A DNA stretch of 64,000 nucleotides from Botrytis cinerea B05.10. Its lineage: Eukaryota > Ascomycota > Leotiomycetes > Helotiales > Sclerotiniaceae. The notes under the pieces are model-generated. The model worked only from the letters and a program-made list of their open reading frames with translations, ran no database searches and was not told where the DNA came from. This document shows, one piece after another, positions 54,068 to 64,000 of the stretch (position 1 is its first letter; the number at the start of each line of letters is the position of its first letter). The position numbers and the translations under genes were made by a program. Location: assembly GCF_000143535.2 (NCBI RefSeq), contig NC_037317.1:682001-746000 (forward strand). The letters run 5' to 3'.

Positions 54068-55063
54068 TCATAGCTTTCCTGTTCGCTTCAGCCCGTCATA
54101 GAGAGCCCAAGCAGTCAAGGCCTTACTGTCCCTCCCGCCTTCCTTCCACAAATCCTCCAACTTCACGAGTTTGAGCGTGATCTTCTCACCCTGGTCCCTT
54201 AACCCCGTAAGCTTTCCTGTAGTCTCCTTCAACTCCTCCCTTGAAATCTTCTTCTCATGCAAGAAGATTTGGATATACTCATCGCAGCCCCCGGCACTAG
54301 GAAACATTGCTCTCGGCAATACTTCTCCCTCTTTGTTTGCCCCGCCACCAATAGCCAGCTCGCTCAAGTTAGTCAATTGGTCTGCCGGTATTGTCCAGCC
54401 CAGCTCCTCTTCAATTTCCTTTGCAGCTGCACCTTTGAATGTTCCATCATCAACCATACCGGCTGGTAACTCAATGAACGCCAAACTCCCTGAGGCAGGT
54501 CGAGGTTGAACAGTCATCACAACCCATCTTTCCTCATCAGGTTTCTCGGCGTCTTCAGGTTGAACAATGACCATCATTCCGACACTTGGGCCTCGGAGGA
54601 AGATATCCCCGGGCAGAGACTCGCCTGCTTCATTTGTGATTTTACTACTGATCTTGATGAAACCGATACGCTTGCCCCAGCGGTCGAGTGATTGAATTTT
54701 AACAGAGCGGAGCTGATAGGGATCGGAATGAAAGGGATGATCAGAGGTTTTGCCTTGTAGAGCGAGAGATTCGATCAGGCGATTATGCCATGACTGTGAA
54801 AGAGACAATGTTAGTAAATATCGCAAGGGGAGTAACGGAAAGAGGGGGGCAGTGATGTGTACTTTAAAGGCTGGAAAGCTCAGGAGTTCATCCTTGGTGA
54901 TACCTTCACAAAGTGTGACTTCTACGTTACTATCTTTGATTTGGAAAGTAGACATTCTGGTAGCTGTAGTTTGGTATCCTCTATGATGGAATCTAGAGAA
55001 CGTCGGGAATAGCCTTTTGAGGATGAGTGTTGTAATTGAAGACTTCAAGGTAATTTTATGCAT
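54068..55063 (-). CDS. Nudix hydrolase, probable mitochondrial ADP-sugar diphosphatase-like, 308 aa
   Basis: Exons 55063-54863 and 54793-54068 are joined by a 69-base intron that is also open in frame; GTACAC and TTTCACAG mark its ends, and removing it joins FPAFK to SWHNRL. The first 36 residues are basic and hydroxylated (LKSSITTLILKRLFPTFSRF), a likely mitochondrial signal; a second ATG at 54955 would give a cytosolic form. The Nudix box reads GMVDDGTFKGAAAKEIEEE plus LGW: the first conserved Glu is Thr and the Arg is Lys, while the EIEEE core remains. ELPAG and GGCDEYIQIFLHEK match plant NUDT14-like enzymes that split ADP-glucose or ADP-ribose. Substrate unproven. Confidence 0.85.
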   Translation of the reverse strand: MHKITLKSSITTLILKRLFPTFSRFHHRGYQTTATRMSTFQIKDSNVEVTLCEGITKDELLSFPAFKVHITAPLFPLLPLRYLLTLSLSQSWHNRLIESLALQGKTSDHPFHSDPYQLRSVKIQSLDRWGKRIGFIKISSKITNEAGESLPGDIFLRGPSVGMMVIVQPEDAEKPDEERWVVMTVQPRPASGSLAFIELPAGMVDDGTFKGAAAKEIEEELGWTIPADQLTNLSELAIGGGANKEGEVLPRAMFPSAGGCDEYIQIFLHEKKISREELKETTGKLTGLRDQGEKITLKLVKLEDLWKEGGRDSKALTAWALYDGLKRTGKL

Positions 55064-55921
55064 ACGGAGTACAACCTTTGTACTTTACGACTACTATTAG
55101 TCTGGAGACAAGCCGATCCATTACTACAACCTCTGCCGAACATATTGGATGAATGGAATTATTGTCAATGATGCCCAAGCAAGGAAAGAGGTAACCTTAG
55201 TAGAATTGTAGCCTCGCAGCCTCCCCATGCGCCACCGAGACTGTGGCTGTGCCGTAACCTAAAATGATCCTCTTCGATTCATCTTTTACCTTCCGAGTAC
55301 CTATACACAATATCCATACCACATTTATTATACTATCTTGTGTCTCGGAGTGTCATCAAATTGATGCTAGAACTGAGAATATACAATAAAAATAGATACA
55401 ATTATGATTGGAAAATCGTCGCCTCCCTCACACCTGCACCCGATGTGAAAATTCCGCAGCTTCTCAATGCGACCAACCACTGGGCCTTGCCGGGTCATGG
55501 TATGGCCAAGTCCAACGATGAAGGGGCGGCCTTCGCTTACATTACCTCAGTGCCATAGTTGGCCACTTGTTGGTTTGGTATTGCTGCTGCGTGGTCCAAC
55601 ATAAACTTCCTTTGTTATAGTAATTGCTTCGCTTTTTTGGAAGCCAATTTCGAGGGCTCAAGCGCGGAACCCAGATGATATGATGTAGTTCAGGTTTGAT
55701 TTAGGACTGGAGGATTGGAATCTATGTGATTCGAGGCTGAAGCTCCCAACAAGACAACAGTTGCTGTTGTTGGTGTACCGCAATGCGAGTTTGAAGGCGG
55801 CATGGGCGGCGCAAGCTTCTCATCGTGTCATAAACACACCCTGGTCTTCCATTTGATTTCTTTCTTTCCTTGGGCTTGGTTTTTTATTTGTTTCATTCTA
55901 GCAAATTTGCTGTAATTCATA
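55064..55921. other. Intergenic, divergent promoters
   Basis: No gene supported. It separates the minus-strand Nudix gene from the plus-strand pepsin-like gene; a frame at 55340-55558 has no motif. Confidence 0.5.
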
Positions 55922-57641
55922 ATGGTTGCACCAATATCGTTAAAGTCACGACCAATATCATTGATCTTAGCCCATTTTATTCCTCTTGCATCAGCAGGTT
56001 CTAATGCAATATCTCTTCAATGGTCAAACAGGACTTATGGCCCTGACGGACCATGGCAAGCAGTTTCTGTCGGTATCGGCACACCTACTCAAGCTATTGA
56101 CCTTATTCCAGGTGGATCATGGACAGCTAATATCCTAAGTACTTCGATTTGTTCTAATTCCTCGGGTTGCCCGTCATTGAATGCTGGACTTTTTGATATT
56201 CATGCTTCCACTTCTTACACCCAAATCAACAATACTGGTGTCATTGCCAATACTACATTTGCAAACCGGGCCGGTACATTACCCGCTTCGACTGGTGCCG
56301 CTCAGGTAGGACTTGATACCTTGACAATTTCCAACGGAGCCGATAGCAATACCATCGAGAATTTTGAACTGCTTGTCATTGAGAATGCTGACCAAACTTT
56401 ATCAAATGGAACAAAATACGCACCTCAAGTCGGGTCCCTTGTCCTAGGTGCCCCAAACATTAATCAGACATTCTCTCCAAATCTTACCGGGCAGTTTCTC
56501 TCCTCTGGCTTATACTCCCAGGCTAAGATCCCGTCAAATTCATTCGGCTTACATGTTGGTTCTGCTTCTATGGGTATTCGTGGAAGTTTGGTACTCGGAG
56601 GATACGATCAATCTCGAGTTTTGACGCCTGTCACTACGCAAAAAGGCTACAATGGTACATTCTTCGTGTCACTGGTTGACATGTCAATCGGTACTATTGA
56701 TGGATATTCACCTTTAAACTTCAATACCACTAAATCTGGACTTCTCTTTAACAGTGCAACTTCCGCCGCGTCTAATGGCTTACTAGAAGTGGATGTCGAT
56801 CCTTCAGTTCCATATCTTTACCTCCCAACATCAACTTGCGATATACTTGCCTCTCACCTCCCTATAACATACAACGAAAATCTAAACCTCTACCTCTGGA
56901 ACACCTCATCCCCACTTTACCAGCCTATCATCTCTTCGCCTACCTACCTCGCCTTCACATTCTCTAATGCAGACTCAGACAATCAGAATACTCAAATCTC
57001 AATCAAAATTCCCTTTTCCCTCCTTTCACTTTCGTTAACATACCCCCTATCCAACACCTCCGATTCCGTCCCTTACTTTCCCTGCCAACCGTCCTCTCTC
57101 CCCTCCGGTTCTTGGGCTCTCGGTCGTGCATTTCTCCAAGCTGCTTTCTTAGGAACCATCTGGACTGATTCATCCAATATCACTTCTTCTCAAGGTACTT
57201 CATTTTTTCTTAGCTCAAGCGCCGGGTCCTGATGTGCCCGGTGAGAACTTAGTCAACCTCCAACCTGATTCTACTTCCCTCGATGCCTCAACCACCGTAT
57301 GGAAAGATACATGGTCATCCCATTGGACACCCCTCATCACCCCTCTAGATCTTTCCTCGTCATCGTTCTCCTCGCCTCAGTCCCCTGTTCCATCCTCTTC
57401 ATCTTCTTCTTCCAACACAGGCCTACCTACTGCGCAAATGGTAGGAATCTCTGTCGGTAGCGCCACAGCTTTTATTTCTCTCTTAGCAATGATTTTCTGG
57501 ATTTGTAAACGCAAAGCCAACATGGCACGAGCAAACAAAGAAAAAGATAGGGAAGAAGCCATTTCACGGGAAATGGAAAAGAAGGAGAGGGAGAGACAGG
57601 GTATCGATTTGGGTTGGATTAAGTTGGAAGATGATCCTTGA
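55922..57641 (+). CDS. Membrane-anchored pepsin-like (A1 fold) protein with a frame break, catalytic motifs degenerate
   Basis: A signal peptide (ISLILAHFIPLASA) leads into a pepsin-like fold: YGPDGPWQAVSVGIGTPTQ, then GSLVLGAPN and GSLVLGGYDQSRV, then VDPSVPYLYLP and ALGRAFLQAAFLGT. The first active-site DTG is replaced around LIPGGSW and the second is VDPS, so proteolysis is doubtful. The frame ends at 57232, but shifting by one base in a run of six T (57203-57208) continues with FFLAQAPGPD, the expected family sequence, and on to 57641. That second part has Ser/Pro-rich linker, a membrane helix (MVGISVGSATAFISLLAMIF) and a basic, charged cytosolic tail. An intron would be only 19 bases, too short. 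One extra T, real or a base-call error, best explains it. About 570 residues if continuous. Confidence 0.78.
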
Positions 57642-57972
57642 TTTATGTGATGAATTTGCGCGCCGGAATATAATGGAAAAGTAACAGGAGTTTTATGTTT
57701 AGCATTGAGATTATAACACTGTCACTACAATAAAGCTGATTTGTGTTTGACTACAGACCAAAACTTCTCGGCTGTTGAGTTGCGTGAAAAATAAAGTGTA
57801 TGGTGCTAGGCAAAATAGAATTTATGGAATACAGAGGGGTTTGTTTACATGGTTCGCGATACGTTCCATCCTCAAAGTATTGTAATATTGCATTTTGTAC
57901 ATTCATCTTCCCATCCACGTCTTCATTCTCGATATTAGATAGAGCATTCCAGCTATGAATGCTTGATACAAC
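57642..57972. other. Short gap between convergent genes
   Basis: 331 bases with 3' flanks of two convergent genes; no gene supported. Confidence 0.5.
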
Positions 57973-58533
57973 CTACCATGGCACAGCTTTTGGTCCCGTA
58001 ACATCCCGCCACTGCCCATCCGTCTTCACTTGCTCCTTCCTCGTCTCCCTGTCCTCCCTCTCAAGCCTATCTGCCTCCTCCTCCACTTTCCTCTCCCACC
58101 TTTTTCCCATTTTCGTCTTACTAAATCCCCATTTCCCTACCCACCACAGACTACTCATTCCCAAGACTCCTATGAGCCCCGTAGGCGCAACAACCCACCC
58201 TATCCCCGTCGCAAAACTTCCAATGGTAGTAGCAGATAGCGCTGCGACGATGGAACCCACAACTGCATACTTGGCATACCGGATAACACGCCAGAATATA
58301 AAGACAGTTATCGAGTGAAGGGTCCGAAGAAGAGCGCGGGTACGAAATCGAACGGGTTTTGGGGAGGTATGGGAACTGGGAGAGATAAGGTATTGGATGT
58401 TTTGGGTGATAGAGGTGAGAGCGCTGGAACTGCGGAGTTGAGCGGTTCGCTCAGTTGCAGTGAGGGACTGAGATTGGGGTGACGTAGATGAGGGTGTAGG
58501 TTCATCAGTTGTATTGCCCCTTGAGGGCGACAT
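57973..58533 (-). CDS. Small membrane protein of unknown function, 186 aa
   Basis: Starting at ATG 58533 (MSPSRGNTTDEP) a single exon encodes a Ser/Thr-rich N-terminus, a basic stretch (PKPVRFRTRALLRTLHSI), then two or three hydrophobic segments: TVFIFWRVIRYAKYAVVGSI, a Gly/Ala-rich one (IGSFATGIGWVVAPTGLIGV) and a Trp-containing helix end. A charged helical tail rich in Glu, Arg and Lys follows (WERKVEEEADRLEREDRE) and the end is WRDVTGPKAVPW. The gene could be read from an ATG at 58683, but the extra 50 residues are less coding-like. I do not recognise the family. Confidence 0.7.
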   Translation of the reverse strand: MSPSRGNTTDEPTPSSTSPQSQSLTATERTAQLRSSSALTSITQNIQYLISPSSHTSPKPVRFRTRALLRTLHSITVFIFWRVIRYAKYAVVGSIVAALSATTIGSFATGIGWVVAPTGLIGVLGMSSLWWVGKWGFSKTKMGKRWERKVEEEADRLEREDRETRKEQVKTDGQWRDVTGPKAVPW

Positions 58534-60823
58534 GCTTGCGGTTATAGTATACGGGTGTTTTGTTGGTGATTGTATCTTACATTGAAAATGCAGCCTTTTG
58601 TCGTACAAACAAATTATTTGTGCTACGTCATTGATGGTTAGGTTGATGGTCTGTGCGCTTGCGACTCCCATTCCAAACCTCACTTCAAATCCTTCTCACT
58701 CTACACACTCTCTGCGATGCAATATTTTATAATTACCAGGATCTATTATTGATCCTCGTGATATCGACGCCCCGACAATGGAAGCAAGACTGAATCTCAC
58801 GTATCAATGCGGAGTACGGGCTGGAGCATTCTTCGAATCCGAGAGTAGATAGCTAGAAAGGCGAGACTTCCAGCTGCGATCAATGATGGAAATCGCGGGA
58901 ATCTATTCAAACTACGTGGAGTGCAGGGTATTAAGTAAAGGGGGAAATGGCCGCTATCATGCTGTTTATGCTTCACTGCGAATGAAGGTTAGACCAGACC
59001 GGGCGGTTGACAAATCGCCATTCACTTGCCTCTTTGATGGGCTTTGAAGATCGCTGCATCAACTTCCTGTTGATTCTCGCAAACGTTACTGGGCTGCTAT
59101 ATGTCAATGTCCGAACCTCCAAATTCTACAAGGCTCCAGACCATTGTGAATCCTACACGATCGCATACATGAGACGAAAGAGGGCTGAGGGACAAGACAT
59201 GCAGAATGCAGAGCACGGACGAGAAGAAGGCCGATGGGAGAACTTGATGGAATACAGACTCCGTACCTATCAAATATTGGAACAAATAATGAGAAATGGG
59301 CCATTACTACTGGGTATGAGACCCGAAGTTTGAGAAATTGAACCTCCCTTTATGCTCTCATTTCCGTCTGGTCTCACATATAGACACAGAATTGCCAGGA
59401 AACTATTCAAGGGTTGTAGTTGGACCGGGGCCATGACTGTATTCCCAACAATACGGTTAATAGTTAGCATCACGACCGTGATTTGCAGTACGGCTCATAA
59501 CACCAAGGCTACATGATTACCTTTTTAACTTCTAGGACATCCTAGCTACAATCATATGCAAATTGCAGTGAAAGACGTTTGCATATCTAGCACAAGGATG
59601 TCTGAAGCCGGCCATTTAAAGCGCAGGCAACAGCAAACCTCAGAGCATACCAACAAAAATCCAGGCTCGAAAGTCTCACAAATTCCACCAAAGCATGGTA
59701 GCATACAGCGGCTAGCCCAAAGTTCACGACCAAGCGAACAATCCCTCTTGAGGTCCCTGGAGCATGAAGCCGAACAAACCCATGAGGAACACACGACTGG
59801 GTTCTTGTGCCTCATTCTCGCAAAATTTCCGCATCTCCACTGGTCAAAGTATTGATTTCTAGTTCTCTATTCATGCATTTGCTAAATTTAGTAAGAATAA
59901 AAGAGCGACGGCTGGCGGGGGATCAATTTGCATACGAAATCTGGCATAAACCACGGGAGGAACTCGATGAATCGCCTGAACAAAAGGGATGCCTGTGTTG
60001 TAGAAGTTTTTGCAAATGCCCTGGGGCATGGAGATGGTGGCTTGGATGGGGTGGCAATTAAGAGTCTCAGCTGGTTTTAGTACCTACTTGCACTATTTTC
60101 AATAGTATGGTAAATTACAGAGCAACTAATTGAGGTTGGTCTTTAGAGGCGGAGCGGCGGGGCGGAAAATCGTTCGTTACACGGAACAGCTACGTACTTA
60201 AGGATTAGTCTAAGCATACCCTCGGAAGAAATTGTCAAACATACATACAATGCTCGTCTAACTTGAGCGTTATGCATGGTGTGAATGCAGTTTATTACTA
60301 AATTTTAGCACACTCCTGCATGATAAATTGATAGTTGATTTCTATCAACTATCTGGAAAGAGATAATCGGATATCAGCTGTCAGGTGAACATAGTCAAAA
60401 TAGTTTGAAACCTGTACCCTGTGCGTTGTTATTTGTACAGCATGCAAATAATTCATATTTCACTAAGAGCCAATTAACGGCTCGGCACCCAAGCTTCTCA
60501 ACACTCTAGTCCAATCACCGTTTATCCACTGGGTCCCTTTCTTTAGCGAGTGGACCACGTATATAAACAGCATCCCCTTGCAAGAAAATCGTCTAGAAAA
60601 CTGAAACTGTGCAACACGAATTCGACACAATGCATTCTTCTCAGCTATCCAAAACTCATCTCTCAAGTGTTAAATCATGACGAATACAACTCATAAATTC
60701 CACGATGTTCGCTCTCAGATCCAGAAGTGCGGGGAAAGAACACCTGACAGGCAAGGGATGCACGGAACTTACTCACATATTTTCCCCGCACATGATTCAC
60801 CATCTTGACAATCCACTCATCCC
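58534..60823. other. Intergenic 2.3 kb with an uncertain 98-codon frame
   Basis: A plus-strand frame from ATG 59037 to 59333 encodes 98 residues with a hydrophobic start and a charged helical end (MRRKRAEGQDMQNAEHG) but no motif I know; another at 59556-59855 is also anonymous. Neither has introns or neighbours that would support it, so I leave both as unproven. Confidence 0.35.
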
Positions 60824-61324
60824 ATGGGCATGATTCCAGGAGTCAACCATTTCGCGACAGCACCGACGACGACGATATGGCAAAATCATGACAAGAGTAT
60901 GGGATTTAAGGAGCTTCGGAGAGCATCGCCATGTTCATCGCTACGCCAGCTATACATCGAATCTCAGCACGGGAACTGCGGAGATAGGTACACACCAACT
61001 TTACGTCGTGTCAAGAGTTTTTACAATCCACCCAAAGACTTTGCGCTTGTTTTCGCAATGTCGTTTTTGAATCATAAAGATTCGATGGTCGAGGTAAAAA
61101 TTGATACGTCAAATTTCGTGATTACAGTTGAAGTACCATTGCGTATACATAATCCTTACCAGTCAGTGCCGATGGGGAAAATTCTAGAAACGGAGGAATT
61201 GGAGTGTCCGGAATGCGGTAGAGAATTTATGGGGGAATACGGAGTAGAGGATCTGGCATGGCATTTCAATAATGTGCATTGGAAGAGGAGGGTTGAGAGA
61301 AAGAAATGCTTGAGTATGGGGTAG
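60824..61324 (+). CDS. Hypothetical protein with a C-terminal C2H2-like zinc finger, 166 aa
   Basis: A single exon from ATG 60824. Most of the sequence is unrecognised; the middle has PPKDFALVFAMSF and an alternating strand pattern (MVEVKIDTSNFVITVEVPL). Near residues 136-160 CPECGREFM and LAWHFNNVH give C-x2-C-x15-H-x4-H, a slightly long C2H2 finger, followed by a basic tail (KRRVERKK). It may bind nucleic acid. Lack of introns and of a known family keep confidence moderate. Confidence 0.5.
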   Translation: MGMIPGVNHFATAPTTTIWQNHDKSMGFKELRRASPCSSLRQLYIESQHGNCGDRYTPTLRRVKSFYNPPKDFALVFAMSFLNHKDSMVEVKIDTSNFVITVEVPLRIHNPYQSVPMGKILETEELECPECGREFMGEYGVEDLAWHFNNVHWKRRVERKKCLSMG

Positions 61325-61932
61325 GGAAACTGGTGAAGCGAATTGACCACTACAAACAACTACGGAACTGTGGATTCTAGACTATCTTGGACTGAGATTA
61401 CCATGGCTTTTTTAGCGGGTTTTTTATCATTTTTACTTTTTTGCTCCCCAAAGTCTTGACCCTGAGAGTCTACTTCTCGCCGTGAGAACGGAAGGCACAA
61501 ATCTTCACCCTCCGCACCTATTCTCAGTGAAAGTTCGACCAGCTTCTATATGAAATGAACGGGAACCAGCTATTTCGCTACTTGAGAAAGAGCGTTTCTC
61601 ACGGGGTCAGATAAGAAAGGCGCTTGTGTCCATTGATTATTTCCATACAATGTTGGAATGACTTCAGAAATAACCATCTTCCGCCCTAAATTCGTTCACT
61701 CTTACAACAGCTTACACACATACATATTGACTTCATTATTGAAATTCGAAGGGTTTGAGCTCGAATGTACTATTTAACATGTCAAATTCTGAACAGTGTA
61801 TCCTTTCAACACAGGAATAATCTCTCAAAAGTCATGGATCTTGCAGAAGGTCGCCCATGTACGATGGTGGACGAGAATACCACATCTGCTTCTACCGCAA
61901 AATAATTGCAGGCTCAGTTAGGTTTTAGCGGC
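61325..61932. other. Intergenic 0.6 kb
   Basis: No separate gene supported. An ATG at 61833 opens 24 codons and could be a first exon of the next gene if spliced, for example from GTGGAC at 61866 to TTGCAG at 61911, but that donor is weak. Confidence 0.4.
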
Positions 61933-62730
61933 ATGATGGATGATGGTACAGGTGAGGATGAGATTGATGAAGACGTCTGCAAAAGGCAGTATGGCCTTAT
62001 AGCTTGTTCCAATCGGTTAAAACAAGGCGGTTTCAACTGCAAGGAATGCCAATTGCAGATGTATTGCGGTACGCATTTTCATGATCAGCCGCCACCGGAG
62101 CTGAACATTTTTAGGTCCCATATACGCAGAGAGACATTGGCTAGAACACAAACTTGCTTGCGAGCGCCTTAATTATGTTTCGAGCATTGATATATACCCC
62201 CGGATATATCACAAGATTCGGCCTGGTCGCATTATGTCCTGTCCAGCAAGCGCTACCTTTGAGGACTTTTACCAAGCACTCAGCCTCTCCTTACCTTGTT
62301 TTCGACCTATTTACCACTTTGACATTTATGAAAAGGGCCGGATATTTGAATGGGCGATCCGTTTTCCGCGGTCTGGAATGATTATCACAAGACCGAAAAC
62401 ATACACTGATGTATAAAACACTACCCTGAGTTACGACCATTACAAAAAGACAGTCACCAGGCATCCCTTGCTGACGTTTTATGCAAATTCCCATCTGGGC
62501 AGAGCCAAAAGATTATTCATTACACTTGTCGAGACGCCAGAGGTCGGAATTTCTGGCAGTATGTGATCTTATTCATGGAAAGAGCACCGGTTTCTCCATT
62601 TCTGATTTTGTGGAGTGGCGCCTCTCTATGTATGGAGAATTATGGCAAAGGCCAAAATTCTGTGACTTTGAGACTTGCATACGAAACCTCTGAACCAACA
62701 AAAGAACAGAGGGAATTGCTTCATTGGTAG
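61933..62730 (+). CDS. MYND-finger plus pRiA4b ORF3-like protein, 233 aa
   Basis: Three exons give one frame: 61933-62068, 62115-62410 and 62461-62730, with introns of 46 and 50 bases (GTACGC..TTTTTAG and GTATAA..CACCAG) and matching phases. The first splice rebuilds the end of a MYND zinc finger: FNCKECQLQMYCG, then HWLEHKLACERL. The rest resembles the plasmid pRiA4b ORF-3 fold often fused to MYND in fungi: MSCPASATFEDFYQALSLS, PIYHFDIYEKG, IIHYTCRDARGRNFWQYVI and LRLAYETSEPTKEQRELL. The first CxxC pair of the MYND motif is imperfect and the start is uncertain (see the ATG at 61833). Function unknown; MYND domains usually bind proline-rich partners. It might be slowly decaying, but intact splice phases argue for a live gene. 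Confidence 0.6.
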
Positions 62731-64000
62731 GATTCACTCGAAACTTCAAAGGCTAGCAGAGAAAAAGCCAACCAAGCTGTGAGTCAGATCCGAACTTCTC
62801 TGCGCCCCGCCAATATCGGTTCTTCGCATAACGAAGCAGAAGGCTTTCCCTAGTTGGAGTTTATGGTTCAATCCGGAACAGAAAAAAGAAACATGCCAGC
62901 TTCATTTTCCTGTGGTGGAAAGAGCATGAGAGAAAGACTATGGAAATCCAACCTGGGATGGTACAACTTGAGCTGAGTACTTCATACATGCAATCCAATT
63001 TGGGTCGGTGAAATTACAATCCCAGCCACAACTGTTTGTTGTACAAGGTCTATGATGTATACATATAAAATATGCCAGCTTCAGAAGAATAGAGACATTC
63101 AGTATGAATCAATATACACAGCCCCATAGAATCATTGCATCCCATTATTACACCTTGCTCCAAATCTTGCCTCGATTAAGTGATAGAAGAGAGTGGATCG
63201 CTGGTTATTTGATTGTTTGATTGTCCAATTGGCAATTCCGCCTCGCCGAATTTTGACAGCTGTGAAGTGAGCTTGGTGAGGAAGGTGCATATCGTCAATT
63301 GAGAGCAAAATGAGACTTACTATAAAACCACGCCAACATCGAGTTCAACTTCAGTCCTACACACAGACATATAAAAATGCTTTGGTAGAATCACTGTTTG
63401 CATCCATGAATTATCATGAATTGATTACGGACCTCTGCTTCGTGCTCCCTGGGTTCGATGTGCACATTAACAGTAGTTGAAGAGCTCTGTACTTCAACCA
63501 TTTCCGAGGTAACCTCGAATAGAGAGACGCGAATGACTGTTTGCATGGATTATTAAAGCAGTTGCTACAAGCTAGTGAGAGAACTATGTAACTTACATGA
63601 ACTCATTCTTCCTGTAACTGGTGAGTATTCGTATCGCTGTAAAATTATGCATTGCTTAATGTCGTCACTAACTTGGGACCGGGTCTCAACTGCCTTGGTA
63701 AGAGCTTTGAAGACATTCTTCAAATCGCCATATCCACTGGCGGGTAAGACAACGAATCCATCTAGAATAGCATCCGCGAGAGCGGCGTGGAAAGTTTTAG
63801 AGGAGGCACTGATACTTTTGTTCTTGATCTCACTCTTGGAAAACGATATCCTAGTTGGTCAATAAGGACGGGTGCTTCACAGCAATGATCACTACAATTG
63901 GGGGTATTCTCATTAAGAAGTATTCTTCATATCAAATTATGCTACTTGAGCGGAGTAACCAACCCGCTTCGCAGCCGATGTTACGGATTCGTCCTGAGGC
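62731..64000. other. Intergenic to the window end, nothing supported
   Basis: A plus-strand frame at 63575-63865 has a hydrophobic C-terminus but begins without an ATG and shows no motif. It could be part of a spliced gene I cannot resolve. Confidence 0.4.

Noticed and set aside
57195..57213. A GT..AG intron joining the two parts of the pepsin-like gene
   Set aside because: It would be only 19 bases, far below a workable intron; a single-base shift in the T6 run is simpler.

Overview
The window looks like nuclear DNA of a filamentous ascomycete. Genes carry short GT..AG introns of about 41-86 bases, there are several Zn2Cys6-type regulators, and GC-normal gene blocks alternate with very AT-rich, gene-free stretches that look mutated by RIP (C-to-T and G-to-A in repeats). 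Gene style and content fit a leotiomycete, perhaps a Botrytis/Sclerotinia relative, but nothing here proves the species.

Positions 1-23,000 are accessory in character. In order they hold: the 5' part of an ATP-grasp-like ligase gene (minus), a 186-base tandem repeat, a 406-base foldback MITE, a pogo-type transposase relic, a TauD-type dioxygenase (minus), an AT-rich block, a complete 6,432-base Gypsy/chromovirus retrotransposon with identical LTRs and a TATTA target duplication, a RIP-eroded LTR of the same family, an MFS exporter (plus), a PaaK/EhpF-like adenylate-forming enzyme (minus) and an ornithine decarboxylase (plus). Ligase, oxygenase, adenylase and exporter together resemble a small biosynthetic cluster without a PKS or NRPS, now split by the retrotransposon. 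The retrotransposon carries an antisense gene for a small Zn2Cys6/coiled-coil protein.

Positions 23,800-36,800 hold a Ser/Gln-rich protein with half a zinc cluster and a hydrophobic tail, a proline-rich coiled-coil protein, and a three-gene same-strand module: Dal5-like MFS permease, Zn2Cys6 regulator and a DUF1445 (D-glutamate cyclase-like) enzyme. That module suggests uptake and catabolism of a small acid or amide.

Positions 38,600-62,800 are more ordinary: a type II membrane glycosyltransferase-like protein, an aquaglyceroporin with a very long N-terminus, an AhpC/TSA-like protein, a polytopic membrane protein, a secreted GH18 protein, two convergent Nudix hydrolases, a membrane-anchored pepsin-like protein, a small membrane protein, a possible zinc-finger protein and a MYND plus pRiA4b-ORF3-like protein. 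Two of these genes contain frame breaks, all located in homopolymers, which may be base-call errors rather than decay.

Exon structures were worked out by hand from splice consensus and reading frame and should be checked with transcripts. I saw no rRNA, tRNA or CRISPR array.
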